64,000 nucleotides of DNA from Xenophilus arseniciresistens (GCF_028023875.1 NZ_JAQIPB010000002.1:124001-188000), one strand, 5' to 3'; shown: positions 45,779 through 54,069, numbered from the stretch's first letter. A program made the numbers and translations. Notes: a model not told the origin generated them from the sequence alone.

Positions 45779-46072
45779 CTATGGCGTGTCACTCTTCTTC
45801 GCCACAGTCTCCAACTCCTGGCGCACCTGCACCAGAAGCTGATCGACCTGCTGCAGGTCGTCGCCGGCATAGGCCAGCGTCAGCAGCGTGAGCGGGTGCA
45901 CCTCCATGACCTCGCACAGCTCGGCCAGCTTGTTCAAGGTGGGGCTTTTGAGGTCGCGCTCCAGCGTGCTCATGTAGGTGCGGCTGGACACGTCGGAGAA
46001 CGCCTCCTGGCTCAATCCACGCGCTTTCCTGATGGTCTTTAGTGCCTCCGACAATGTATGTTTCGCTGCCAA
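45779..46072 (-). CDS. XRE-family transcriptional regulator
   Basis: The 97-residue protein has a Cro/cI helix-turn-helix (ALKTIRKARGLSQEAFSDVS, then YMSTLERDLKSPTLNKLAEL) and a short helical C-terminus for dimerisation. It faces left, divergent from the rightward operon beginning with DUF2958. Between them are AT-rich promoter sequences and paired CTATAG sites. By position it is a candidate repressor of the transfer/replication genes of the element. Whether it responds to damage or another signal is not visible. Confidence 0.85.
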   Translation of the reverse strand: MAAKHTLSEALKTIRKARGLSQEAFSDVSSRTYMSTLERDLKSPTLNKLAELCEVMEVHPLTLLTLAYAGDDLQQVDQLLVQVRQELETVAKKSDTP

Positions 46073-46114
46073 CCCTGGATCTCCCCAAAATCCAAGATGA
46101 CAGCCGATTGCGCC

Positions 46115-46135
46115 CTATAGGACTACAATCTATAG
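46115..46135. promoter_or_regulatory. Paired CTATAG sites in the divergent promoter region
   Basis: CTATAG at 46115-46120 and again at 46130-46135, separated by GACTACAAT; each is self-complementary. They lie 43 bases upstream of the XRE start and are candidate operators. Confidence 0.4.
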
Positions 46136-46295
46136 TGTTCAACTATGCTCGCCTGCCGCTTACGTGCTTTTACGGAAATCCGTATCTGCGGCTTCTCACA
46201 GAAGCGCAAAGCCGCGTCCGTGCCTTTCCACAAACCCGCCAATGCGGTTTTGCGCTTTCACGCTTCGGCGGTTTTGTGCGGATGAGGGGACGCCC

Positions 46296-46643
46296 ATGAA
46301 CCAGCTCATCACCGAGGACGAGCGCAGGCTGTTGCTGGAACACGGACAGGCCCGCGCCGCTGGCCGGGTCATCGACCCGCTGCCCGTGGTGCGGCTGTTC
46401 ACGCCGGATGCACACGCCACCTGGCTGCTGGTGTCGCTCGACCCCGTCGACGGCGATACGGCCCATGGCCTGATCGACTTGGGGATCGGCATGCCCGAGC
46501 TGGGCAAAATTAAGCTGTCCGATCTCGCATCCATCGTCGGGCCAAGCAAACAGCCCGTGATGCGGGACCGGTATTTCCGGGCGGTGCGCCCGTTGTCGAA
46601 GTACCTGCGGCTGGCCCAGGAGAACGGCTCCATCCTTGATTGA
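46296..46643 (+). CDS. DUF2958 protein
   Basis: The 115-residue protein matches DUF2958: LITEDERRLLLEHGQARAAG, PLPVVRLFTPDAHATWLL, DPVDGDTAHGLIDLGIGMPE and FRAVRPLSKYLRLAQ. I chose ATG 46296 (MNQLITED) because the conserved region begins there; the frame is open upstream. It is a common member of Tn4371-like elements with unknown function. Confidence 0.88.
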   Translation: MNQLITEDERRLLLEHGQARAAGRVIDPLPVVRLFTPDAHATWLLVSLDPVDGDTAHGLIDLGIGMPELGKIKLSDLASIVGPSKQPVMRDRYFRAVRPLSKYLRLAQENGSILD

Positions 46644-46984
46644 GCCGTTCGCGCCCAGGCCAAGCCGGGCGCATTGAGACTATTTCGGTCTTGCTCCAGA
46701 CCCATCAGGTCTTAGTCCGCACTGTTGCACCAAACCGGTGCCATCGTGACGCAAACGGTCATGATGCCGGCCGTGGCATCGGGCACCGTGGATATCGCAG
46801 GAGGCCGCATTTCCTCGCGCGCCACCGTCGCATTCAGACGACTCATGCAACCCATCGGATGCATTTCGTCTTGATACGCAAGTTACCAATTTACCAGCTT
46901 ATTCACGATTGGATGCTAATTTGATGCGGTGACGTTTGCGTGTGAAACCGGTGACGGCCGTCCTGCTCTACGGGAGCTTGCGTC
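46644..46984. other. Intergenic region with AT-rich putative promoter
   Basis: About 340 bases without a credible gene. An AT-rich segment at 46871-46920 contains TTGATA, two TTACCA hexamers (46883 and 46891) and GCTAAT, a possible promoter/operator for the DUF2285 gene. Nothing else is recognised. Confidence 0.45.
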
Positions 46985-47734
46985 ATGGCCGAGCCGCACC
47001 ACCTCGCGCACTGGTATCCGACCGCCGCCTACCTCTACGTCCTATGTCTGGACACGCTCGCACTGGCCTGGGAGTACCTGCGCCGCCATCCCGACTATCG
47101 GATCGACTGGCTGCGCCGTGCGCGCCGCCCCGACGCTGCGCATCATTGGGGCTTGCGTTTGTTGGAAGACCCGACCCTGGATGCGCGTGACGCGCATCCT
47201 GCCTGGCTCCCCGGCCATGAGGCCGTGGTGCAGCTTCACCCGGATGCCGACCCGCCTCCGGAGGCCACCGCCTTCGCGTTCTGGCGCATCCCCGGCCACA
47301 AGCAGCTGCTGCACGACGGCAAGGGTCTGGCGCTGATCGCGCGCAGCCCCGGCCTTTGCCAGCGCTATGCGCTGGCGCCTGGCCTCGAGGACGGCATGGC
47401 GGTGGCTTACGCCCACCGCGATCGCAGCACCACGCACGCACCCGACACACCTACGCCCATGGCGCGGCCCCGGCCACCGCCTGCGGCGCTGCTGGAGCTG
47501 CACACCCTGCAGGCGCTCGACGCCACCCTGGCGGGCGCGTCCTTGCGCGACGTGGCCGAGGGCTTGTTCGGTGCGGACGCCGCGGCCGGCTGGTACAGCG
47601 ACGGCGGCCTGCGCTCCAAGGTGCGCCGCCTGGTGCGGCGCGGCGATGCGCTGATGCGCGGCGGCTATCGCCGCCTAGCACAGCTCCCGCCGCTTGAGAA
47701 GGGTCGTTTTGAAGAGGACGCAAAACGACCCTGA
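46985..47734 (+). CDS. DUF2285 DNA-binding-type protein
   Basis: The 249-residue protein has an N-terminal region with the YVLCLDTLALAWEYLRRHPDY block used by transcription-regulator-like proteins of these elements (about residues 15-60). A C-terminal DUF2285 helix-turn-helix-like region is at about 165-245 (ALLELHTLQALDATLAGASL, SKVRRLVRRGDALMRGGY). It precedes the AlpA-like HTH gene and repA and may control them. The start ATG 46985 lies behind GGGAGC. Activity is not known experimentally to me. Confidence 0.85.
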   Translation: MAEPHHLAHWYPTAAYLYVLCLDTLALAWEYLRRHPDYRIDWLRRARRPDAAHHWGLRLLEDPTLDARDAHPAWLPGHEAVVQLHPDADPPPEATAFAFWRIPGHKQLLHDGKGLALIARSPGLCQRYALAPGLEDGMAVAYAHRDRSTTHAPDTPTPMARPRPPPAALLELHTLQALDATLAGASLRDVAEGLFGADAAAGWYSDGGLRSKVRRLVRRGDALMRGGYRRLAQLPPLEKGRFEEDAKRP

Positions 47735-47761
47735 GCAGGATCGCTTCGTTTTCTGAGACTG

Positions 47762-47809
47762 CCTCCATCCGGTTGCGCTGTGTGGCCGGAGCCCTGCAAC
47801 CGATGGAGG
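47762..47809 (+). promoter_or_regulatory. Long inverted repeat just upstream of AlpA-like gene
   Basis: CCTCCATCCGGTTGC (47762-47776) and GCAACCGATGGAGG (47796-47809) pair with a single bulged C around a 19-base loop. The right arm also holds the GGAGG ribosome-binding site, 8 bases before ATG 47818. Folding in RNA would hide that site; as DNA it could be an operator. Confidence 0.6.
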
Positions 47810-47817
47810 TTCTCACC

Positions 47818-48108
47818 ATGCGTCCTGCTCCCTTGCGGCCTACCGCCGCACCCGCAGCTACCCCGGCCACTGCTGCACAGCCGCAACGTTATCTCACCAA
47901 CGACGAGGCTGCCGAGTACCTGCGGCTGTCGCCGCGCACGCTGGAAAAGCAGCGCGTGCTGGGTGGCGGCCCCAAGTTCCGCAAGTTCGGCCGCCGCGTC
48001 ATGTACGCAGTGGCCGACCTCGATGCCTGGGCCGCCGAGCGCAGCTTCGAGAGCACGTCCGATCCCGAATACGCCGAGCAGCACTCGGCGGACAGCCGTG
48101 CGCGCTGA
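47818..48108 (+). CDS. AlpA/excisionase-like helix-turn-helix protein
   Basis: The 96-residue protein has an Ala/Pro-rich leader (to about residue 24). It is followed by a MerR-like HTH_17 domain: YLTNDEAAEYLRLSPRTLEK, then GPKFRKFGRRVMYAVADLDAW. Such proteins bind DNA as excisionases or activators. It is immediately upstream of repA in the order known for Tn4371-like elements, and its ribosome-binding site is inside a long inverted repeat. Confidence 0.88.
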   Translation: MRPAPLRPTAAPAATPATAAQPQRYLTNDEAAEYLRLSPRTLEKQRVLGGGPKFRKFGRRVMYAVADLDAWAAERSFESTSDPEYAEQHSADSRAR

Positions 48109-48134
48109 TCACTGGCGCGCGGGTGGCCTTCGCC

Positions 48135-48995
48135 ATGTCCAGCCCTGCGCTGCCAATGCGGCAGCGACCGATGCAGGAGCGCGAACAGCTCGACCTGTTC
48201 CGCGCCTTGCCGGGCGACATGGCGCCGCGCGACAGCCAGGACTTGATGGCCTTTCCGTTCTTCTCGCTGGCGAAGTCGCGGCGCGTCGCGCCGATCGACT
48301 TTCGCGCCAGCGGCATCACGATCCGCGTAGAGGGCACGCAGGAGCACGGCATCGCCACGATCTGGGATGCCGACGTGCTGATCTGGGCGGCCAGCCAGAT
48401 CGTGGAAGCGCGCGACGCGGGCTTGCGCCCGTCGCGGCTAATGCAGGCCACGCCCTACGAGATCCTGCGCTTCATCGGGCGCGGCACGTCGCTGCGCGAC
48501 TACCAGCGCCTCAAGGCAGCCCTAGATCGCTTGCAATCCACCACGGTGGCCACGTCGATCCGCGAGACGACTGGGCGGCGCCTGCACCGCTTCTCGTGGA
48601 TCAACGAGTGGAAGGAGCTGGCCGATGCCAAAGGCACGCCCTTGGGGCTGGAGCTGATCCTGCCGGACTGGTTCTATGCGGGCGTGCTCGATGCCGCTCT
48701 GGTGCTGACCATCGACCCGGCGTACTTCCGCCTCACGGGCGGGATCGAGCGCTGGCTGTACCGCCTGGTGCGCAAGCACGGCGGCCACCAGCCTGGCGGC
48801 TGGCAGTTCGACTTCCGGCACCTGCACCGCAAGTCGGGCAGCACGGCCAAGCCCTACGACTTTGCCTGCGACCTGCGCGCGCTGGTAGCGCGGCAGTCGC
48901 TGCCGGGCTACGTCTTGGGGATCGAGCGGCTGGATGGCGCCGAGCTGCTGACCTTCCGTCCCATGCGTCCCGTGCCGCCCACGGCACGGGGATAA
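48135..48995 (+). CDS. repA: Replication initiator protein RepA
   Basis: The 286-residue protein matches the plasmid RPA replication initiator family: EQLDLFRALPGDMAPRDSQD, MAFPFFSLAKSRRV, ATPYEILRFIGRGTSLRDYQRL and GGIERWLYRLVRKHGG. ATG 48135 is preferred; a GTG at 48123 is an alternative. Three identical 16-bp iterons lie 25 bases after its stop, so it very probably binds there and allows plasmid-like replication of the excised element. parA follows downstream. Confidence 0.9.
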   Translation: MSSPALPMRQRPMQEREQLDLFRALPGDMAPRDSQDLMAFPFFSLAKSRRVAPIDFRASGITIRVEGTQEHGIATIWDADVLIWAASQIVEARDAGLRPSRLMQATPYEILRFIGRGTSLRDYQRLKAALDRLQSTTVATSIRETTGRRLHRFSWINEWKELADAKGTPLGLELILPDWFYAGVLDAALVLTIDPAYFRLTGGIERWLYRLVRKHGGHQPGGWQFDFRHLHRKSGSTAKPYDFACDLRALVARQSLPGYVLGIERLDGAELLTFRPMRPVPPTARG

Positions 48996-49020
48996 ACGGT
49001 GCGCGTCCTGTGGACGGGCT

Positions 49021-49083
49021 CGTGCTATCAGGCGTGCCCGGTATCGTGCTATCAGGCGTGGGACTATCGTGCTATCAGGCGTG
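49021..49083 (+). repeat. Three iterons downstream of repA, putative oriV
   Basis: CGTGCTATCAGGCGTG occurs identically at 49021-49036, 49045-49060 and 49068-49083, with start spacing of 24 and 23 bases (about two helical turns). Direct orientation, position next to repA and an AT-rich stretch after them (49125-49160) fit a replication origin bound by RepA. Confidence 0.85.
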
Positions 49084-49260
49084 TCCATCGGCCGCAAAGC
49101 CAATGCTGGCGCGGGTTTCGGCCTCCCTTAACTTCCCTAACTTAAATTCTCTAACTGGTAGTAGCAGCGCCGCGTTTCGGTGGACAACCACCCAACTGGC
49201 GAACGAGAGCCACGAAAACCAGCAGCGACAGCCAGGTTCTCCAGCAGGGAGGTCCAGGCC

Positions 49261-49899
49261 ATGATCGTCGCGCTGCTCAACCAAAAAGGCGGTGTGGGCA
49301 AGACCACGCTCGCCACCCACATCGCCGGCGAGCTGGCGATGCGCGGGCAGTCGGTCATCCTGCTGGATGCCGATCCGCAGGGCTCCGCGCTGGACTGGAC
49401 ACAGCGCCGCAGCCAGCAAGGCTTGCCAAGGCTGTTCAGCGCTGTGGGCCTTGCACGCGAAACCCTGCACCAGGAAGCGCCAGAACTCGCCAGGCGGGCC
49501 GATCACGTCGTCATCGACGGGCCACCACGCATCGCGGCGCTGGCGCGCTCCGCGCTGCTGGCGGCCGAGCGCGTGCTGATTCCCGTGCAGCCCAGTCCCT
49601 ACGACCTGTGGGCCAGTGCCGAGATGGTGGCGCTGATCCGCGAGGCGCAGGTGTTCCGGCCGCTGCTCGGCGCGGCCTTTGTCATCAACCGGCGCGTCAG
49701 CACCACCGTGATCGGACGGGAGGCACGCGGCGCGCTGGCCGAGCAGCCGCTTCCTGCGCTGCGCGCGGAAGTGCATCAGCGCATCGTGTTCGCCGACAGC
49801 GTGGCCGCTGGCCGGCTCGCACGCGAAACGGCGCCTGGCAGCGTCGCCGCCCGCGAAATCACCGCGTTGGTCGATGAACTGCTGCGGTGGCCGTCATGA
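49261..49899 (+). CDS. parA: ParA-family partition ATPase
   Basis: The 212-residue ATPase has the deviant Walker A LNQKGGVGKTTLA at residues 6-18, Walker A' LLDADPQGSALDW and Walker B VVIDGPPRI. There is no N-terminal helix-turn-helix, as in the small plasmid (type Ib) ParA proteins. It starts at ATG 49261 and ends in an ATGA overlap with the next gene. It would segregate or position the replicating element. Confidence 0.93.
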   Translation: MIVALLNQKGGVGKTTLATHIAGELAMRGQSVILLDADPQGSALDWTQRRSQQGLPRLFSAVGLARETLHQEAPELARRADHVVIDGPPRIAALARSALLAAERVLIPVQPSPYDLWASAEMVALIREAQVFRPLLGAAFVINRRVSTTVIGREARGALAEQPLPALRAEVHQRIVFADSVAAGRLARETAPGSVAAREITALVDELLRWPS

Positions 49900-50159
49900 G
49901 CAGTACCGCCAGCAAACGCTCGGGCAAGCGCATCGGCATCGGTGCGCGTCCGCCCGCGAATCCGCACGCCGAGGCGTGGATTCGCCAGGGCAGCGCCGAT
50001 GACCTCCAGAAAGGCGACCTCTACACGGCCCGCCTGACCCTCGACATTACGCCCGCCATGCGGGCGCGCATCAAGGTATCGGCCTTCACGCAAGGCGTGA
50101 CGGTGGCCGATCTGTTGCGCGCGCTGCTGGAGCGGGAATTTCCGGAGAAGTCTCCATGA
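49896..50159 (+). CDS. Small basic protein coupled to parA, possible centromere-binding partner
   Basis: The 87-residue protein has a basic start (KRSGKRIGIGARP) and a C-terminal segment LTLDITPAMRARIKVSAFTQ followed by VADLLRALLEREF, which looks like a ribbon-helix-helix fold. Small RHH proteins right after type Ib ParA genes are typical centromere binders (ParG-like). It overlaps parA and the DUF2840 gene by four bases each (ATGA). The partner role is inferred from position and shape. Confidence 0.7.
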   Translation: MSSTASKRSGKRIGIGARPPANPHAEAWIRQGSADDLQKGDLYTARLTLDITPAMRARIKVSAFTQGVTVADLLRALLEREFPEKSP

Positions 50160-50680
50160 CCACACCAGTTTCGACAGCATTGCCGCCTTCATCTGCCCCG
50201 CCGATCGGCCAAGCCGACGGCGTGCCGCTGACGCGCGTTGCACTCGCCTACATCGACCAACGCTTCGACCTCTATCTGCGCTTCGGCGATCCTGCGCGCA
50301 TCATCCGGTTCGACCGCTGGCGTCGCTGCGCGGTGTTCACGCCGAACGCGGTTCTCTGCCGCATTCGCTGGCAGGCCAATGACTACGGCACGATCCGCTG
50401 GCAGCTCATGGTGATGCAAGCGTGCATGCCGATGGATGGCGCGCAGCGCATCCCCGGTGTGCAGCCGGGCGCGCGCTTGTTGCTGCACATCGAAGGTGAA
50501 CAGTCGGTGCGCGCCGTGCTGGAGCGCATCGACGGCATCGAGACGCTGGGCATCGCGCCTGCAGGCGCCTCGCCCGCGTACTGGCGCACGCTGGGCAACC
50601 GGCTCGCGGCGCGCTTGCCGCTGCCCGAGTACACCGCCGAGCGGCACGCCGCCTGGCTAGCCGGGAGGGCGCTGTCATGA
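50156..50680 (+). CDS. DUF2840 protein
   Basis: The 174-residue protein matches DUF2840: LTRVALAYIDQRFDLYLRFG, RIIRFDRWRRCAVFTP, VLCRIRWQANDYGTIRWQL and the C-terminal YTAERHAAWLAGR. It overlaps its neighbours by four bases (ATGA) on both sides. It is always found between parA-type genes and traF in this element family; role unknown. Confidence 0.9.
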   Translation: MTTPVSTALPPSSAPPIGQADGVPLTRVALAYIDQRFDLYLRFGDPARIIRFDRWRRCAVFTPNAVLCRIRWQANDYGTIRWQLMVMQACMPMDGAQRIPGVQPGARLLLHIEGEQSVRAVLERIDGIETLGIAPAGASPAYWRTLGNRLAARLPLPEYTAERHAAWLAGRALS

Positions 50681-51276
50681 CGGTCACAACAGCATCCCTT
50701 TCTCGCTCGCCAGCGCACTCACGTTTGCGCGCTCGCCTCGTGCTGGCGGGCCTGTCCGCCTTCGGCCTCGCTGCGCTGGCCTGGGCGTCCTTCAAGCACC
50801 CGCTGCCGCGCCTGACTTACAACCCGTCGGACAGCGTAGCGGTCGGCTGGTATCGCGTCGATCCACTCGACCGTCGCACCAGCTCGCCGCTACGTCCGCT
50901 GCAACCTCCATTGCACGTGGGCAGCATCGTGCTGGTGCCGCTGCCCGCCGAAGCTGCCGCGCTCGCTGCGCAGCGCGGCTACCTGCCGACGCGCATCCCG
51001 CTGCTCAAGCGTGTGGGCGCGATGGCGCCACAAGAGGTGTGCATCACTAGGGGCTTTGTCCGCATCGACGGCGTGCCTTCGGCCGCCGTGCTGCCAGCTG
51101 ATCGCTGGGGCCGGCCGCTGCTATCCTGGCCGCAGTGCCGCCGCCTTGAGTCCGGCGAGCTGTTCCTGCTCAGCGTCACCAATCCGGCGTCGTTCGACAG
51201 CCGGTATTTCGGGCCGGTCAGCGCATCCGCCGTGATCGGCGTTGCGCGCCCGGTCTGGCTGGAGTCGCGCCCATGA
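50677..51276 (+). CDS. traF: TraF conjugal transfer peptidase (S26 signal peptidase family)
   Basis: The 199-residue protein has one N-terminal membrane helix (about residues 22-40). Then comes the S26 serine motif NPSDSVAVGWYRVDP (Ser near residue 53) and the lysine motif PLLKRVGAMAPQEVC. It resembles RP4 TraF, which cyclises and matures the TrbC pilin at the inner membrane. It is translationally coupled to DUF2840 (ATGA) and to a short open frame beyond it. The trbC partner is not in the window. Confidence 0.92.
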   Translation: MTVTTASLSRSPAHSRLRARLVLAGLSAFGLAALAWASFKHPLPRLTYNPSDSVAVGWYRVDPLDRRTSSPLRPLQPPLHVGSIVLVPLPAEAAALAAQRGYLPTRIPLLKRVGAMAPQEVCITRGFVRIDGVPSAAVLPADRWGRPLLSWPQCRRLESGELFLLSVTNPASFDSRYFGPVSASAVIGVARPVWLESRP

Positions 51277-51380
51277 TGGCCGCCGATTCGCTGCACGTCG
51301 CCGTGCATCTCATCGTGCCATCGGGCGTGTCGTTCTGCTGTTTGTCGCCGTGTCGTCGCGCGTGCAGTGCAGTGCAGTGA
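51273..51380 (+). pseudogene. Coupled short ORF interrupted within a pentanucleotide repeat
   Basis: The frame starts in an ATGA overlap with the traF stop, like all preceding junctions of this operon, and reads MMAADSLHVAVHLIVPSGVS before stopping at 51378-51380. The stop arises where the GTGCA repeat has a variant GTGAA unit. Beyond it the other frames have no recognisable family. It may be the 5' remnant of a gene, or a phase-variable gene in the off state. I cannot tell which. Confidence 0.4.
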
Positions 51381-51778
51381 AGTGCAGTGCAGTGCAGTGC
51401 AGGTGCCGATTCTGCGTATCCGGCACCGCACTTCGCGCTGCCTCCGGCGCAGCCGTCCCACGTGCAGGCGTCTTGCCTCAAACACGGCTGGCCTGCGGCC
51501 ACCGCCGTGTTCGCCGGGGCGCTGGCTGCGGGTGCAGCAGCGCCGCCGGGCCGCACGTGCCGGAAGCGAGAGCCTGGGGTGCCAGGGGCGGCAAATGCGG
51601 AAGGCAAGACAAAAGGACGCGGCACCGGGCCGCGTCGAAAGCCTGTCTGCACGTGGGGGCGGCGCGGCACGCAGCGGCTTCGCCGCCGTGCTGCTTGTGG
51701 CGCGTGGCCCGCGTCGATATGGGCTTGTCCGCGTGCTTCGCACGACGGACTACGCCCCAGCTTTCAGGGAGAGAAGTC
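51277..51778. other. Region between traF and relaxase: tandem repeat, hairpin, possible oriT
   Basis: Eight pentamers lie at 51362-51401 (seven GTGCA and one GTGAA). A perfect hairpin GACGCGGC-ACCGG-GCCGCGTC is at 51616-51636. No full-length gene is recognised in these 500 bases. The origin of transfer of an element commonly lies just upstream of its relaxase, so this region is the best candidate here, but I see no known nic sequence. Confidence 0.4.
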
Positions 51779-53761
51779 ATGATCAACCGCCGCGACGACG
51801 ATTTCCGCATCCGCCCCAGCGCTCCAAAAAACCGCGGCCAGGGCTTCGTTTCCAAGGTGCTCCAGCAGGCCGGCAAGGCCAGTGGCGGCAAGTCCTCGGT
51901 GCGCCGTCCGGCATCGGCCATCGGCGGCAAGGCCACCGGCCAGCGGCCCGGCTCACGCCTGGGGCGCGGCCATACGGCGGCGCGGTTTGCGGGCGCGAAG
52001 CTCACGCCCATGTCGCGGCGTGTGACTATCAAAACCTTGCTGGTCAACCAGCAGCGGGCCAGCCCGCAATCGCTCGCCAAGCACCTGCGCTACATCGAGC
52101 GCGATGGTGTGGGCCGTGATGGCGAGCCAGGCCGGGCCTATGGGCCGCAGACCGACGAAGCCGATCTGGATGCTTTCAAGGAACGCTGCGCCGACGACCG
52201 GCACCATTTCCGCTTCATCGTCTCGCCCGAGGACGGGGCCGAACTGGACGACCTGCGCACCTACACGCGGCATCTGATGAACCGCATGGAAGCTGACTTG
52301 GGCACGCGGCTGGATTGGGTGGCGGTGGATCACTGGAACACCGACAACCCCCACACGCATTTGATCGTGCGCGGGCGCGACGACACCGGCAAAGACCTCA
52401 TCATCGCCGGCGACTACATCGCTGATGGATTCCGCCATCGTGCCGCTGAACTGGCGACCGAATGGCTGGGGCCGCGCACCGAACTGGAGATCCAGCAGAC
52501 CTTGCAACGCGAGGTGGAGCAGGAGCGGTGGACGAGCCTGGATCGCACGCTGCAACGCGAGGCCGGCGAAGACGGCCGGGTGCAGATCGAACGCTTCAAC
52601 GAACCGAAGCTGCAACGCCAACGCCTGCTGCTGATCGGCCGCCTGCAACGCTTGCAGCGCCTGGGACTGGCCGACGAGGCGCAGCCGGGCACCTGGGCCG
52701 TCCATGCCGATGCCGAGAAGACCTTGCGCGCCCTGGGCGAGCGTGGCGACATCATCCGCACCATGCAGCGTGCCATGCGCGGCGAGCCGCGCGAACTGGC
52801 GGTGTTCGAGCCGGGCGACGATAGCCGAACCATTCTCGGCCGCGTGGCCGCGAAGGGGCTGGCCGACGAGCTGCGCGACCGCGGCTATCTGGTCATCGAC
52901 GGGGTGGACGGCAAGGCCCACTACGTCGCGCTCAACACCCGCGACGAGCTGGCGAACTATCCCACCGGCGCCGTGGTGGAGGTGAAGGGATCGGCCGACG
53001 TGCGCGCGGCTGACAAGAACATCGCCGTGCTGGCGAGCGATGGCCTGTACCGCACCGACCACCACCTTGCTATCGCGCAGGGCCAGGCCGTACCGGGCCG
53101 CGATCCGCAGGAAGTCGTCGCGGCCCACGTCCGGCGCTTGGAAGCCCTGCGCCGGGCAGGCATCGTGGAGCGCGTGGCCGAAGGGCTATGGAAGGTGCCG
53201 GGCGACCTGCCCGATCAGGGCCGTCGCTACGACGCGCAGCGCCTGGGCGGCGTGGCCGTGGAGCTGAAATCGCACCTGCCCATCGAGCGGCAGGCCCGCG
53301 TGGTCGGGGCCACCTGGCTTGACCAGCAGTTGATCGGCGGCGGCTCGGTCCTGGGCGACCTGGGCTTTGGCGGCGAGGCCAAGCGGGCAATGCAGCAGCG
53401 CGCCGACTTCCTGGCCGAACAGGGGCTGGCCGAGCGGCGCGGGCAGCGCGTGATCCTGGTGCGCAATCTGCTGGGCACGTTGCGCAACCGGGAGGTGGCA
53501 CAGGCCGCGAAGGACATTGCCGCCGACACCGGACTGGAACATCGCACGGCGGCCGACGGGCAGCGCGTGGCCGGCATCTACCGCCGCAGCGTCATGCTGG
53601 CCAGCGGGCGCTACGCCATGCTCGATGACGGCATGGGGTTCAGCCTGGTGCCATGGAGGCCTGTCATCGAACAACGACTCGGTATGCCGATTTCTGCGCA
53701 GGTACATGACGGCCGTGTATCCTGGCAAATCCGACGGCAACAGGGCTTATCTGTTATCTGA
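51779..53761 (+). CDS. rlxS: Conjugative relaxase, VirD2-like with DUF3363 domain
   Basis: The 660-residue protein has a basic N-terminus, then the relaxase domain. HLRYIERDGVGRDG, HHFRFIVSPEDGAELDDL and the three-His motif DHWNTDNPHTHLIVRG (HTH near residues 192-194) fit VirD2-like relaxases. The C-terminal half is the DUF3363 domain (VVGATWLDQQL, VPWRPVIEQRLG). ATG 51779 is preceded by GGGAGAGAAG. It would nick oriT and pilot the strand into recipients. Length is near the family norm, so it looks complete; the DNA after it is foreign cargo and the very last residues may differ from relatives. Confidence 0.92.
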   Translation: MINRRDDDFRIRPSAPKNRGQGFVSKVLQQAGKASGGKSSVRRPASAIGGKATGQRPGSRLGRGHTAARFAGAKLTPMSRRVTIKTLLVNQQRASPQSLAKHLRYIERDGVGRDGEPGRAYGPQTDEADLDAFKERCADDRHHFRFIVSPEDGAELDDLRTYTRHLMNRMEADLGTRLDWVAVDHWNTDNPHTHLIVRGRDDTGKDLIIAGDYIADGFRHRAAELATEWLGPRTELEIQQTLQREVEQERWTSLDRTLQREAGEDGRVQIERFNEPKLQRQRLLLIGRLQRLQRLGLADEAQPGTWAVHADAEKTLRALGERGDIIRTMQRAMRGEPRELAVFEPGDDSRTILGRVAAKGLADELRDRGYLVIDGVDGKAHYVALNTRDELANYPTGAVVEVKGSADVRAADKNIAVLASDGLYRTDHHLAIAQGQAVPGRDPQEVVAAHVRRLEALRRAGIVERVAEGLWKVPGDLPDQGRRYDAQRLGGVAVELKSHLPIERQARVVGATWLDQQLIGGGSVLGDLGFGGEAKRAMQQRADFLAEQGLAERRGQRVILVRNLLGTLRNREVAQAAKDIAADTGLEHRTAADGQRVAGIYRRSVMLASGRYAMLDDGMGFSLVPWRPVIEQRLGMPISAQVHDGRVSWQIRRQQGLSVI

Positions 53762-53787
53762 AGCCAGCAGCATATCGAGCACTCACT

Positions 53788-54060
53788 TCAAGTGATGCGT
53801 CTACAAGCGTTCTCGATCTTGACGACCGGAATGCGCCCGATGCCCATGCCGCGCAGCGCCACCTGTCCGGGGATCAGCACCTGGTCGGCCATGACACCGG
53901 CAGCGGCGTTGCCCATGTCGGCCGCCTGCAGTTGGGACGAAGTGATACTCGCATCGGCGATGGCTTCGCCAATCGCCTCGGCGGCGAGCGATTTGAGACC
54001 GCAGTCAATGTGCTTGCCGAAACGGGTCATGCCCGTGCCAGCGACGAAGACGGGCTGCAT
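53788..54060 (-). pseudogene. Thiolase/SCP-2-type lipid-transfer protein, truncated by the element junction
   Basis: Only the first 86 or so residues of a thiolase-fold protein remain: start MQPVFVAGTGMTRFGKH and the segment up to VVKIENAC. In this family the active-site Cys is in ENACASG or similar. Here the sequence departs right after ENAC, giving RRIT and a stop. The catalytic Cys is thus the last native residue, and about 300 residues are missing. The break (near 53805-53811) coincides with the return to relaxase-side DNA. It was the last gene of the leftward catabolic block. Confidence 0.85.
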
Positions 54061-54069
54061 GGAAAGCGC

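Noticed and set aside
46929-47450. Several overlapping open frames around the DUF2285 gene
   Set aside because: All are alternative frames of one gene with no family resemblance.
51362-51401. Possible CRISPR-like or iteron array
   Set aside because: The units are 5 bp without spacers; no repeat-spacer pattern or cas genes exist in the window.
51242-51778. Upstream in-frame extension of the relaxase
   Set aside because: The added residues are Cys/Arg/Ala-rich translation of the pentanucleotide tract and GC-rich spacer; ATG 51779 has a good ribosome-binding site and starts the conserved protein.
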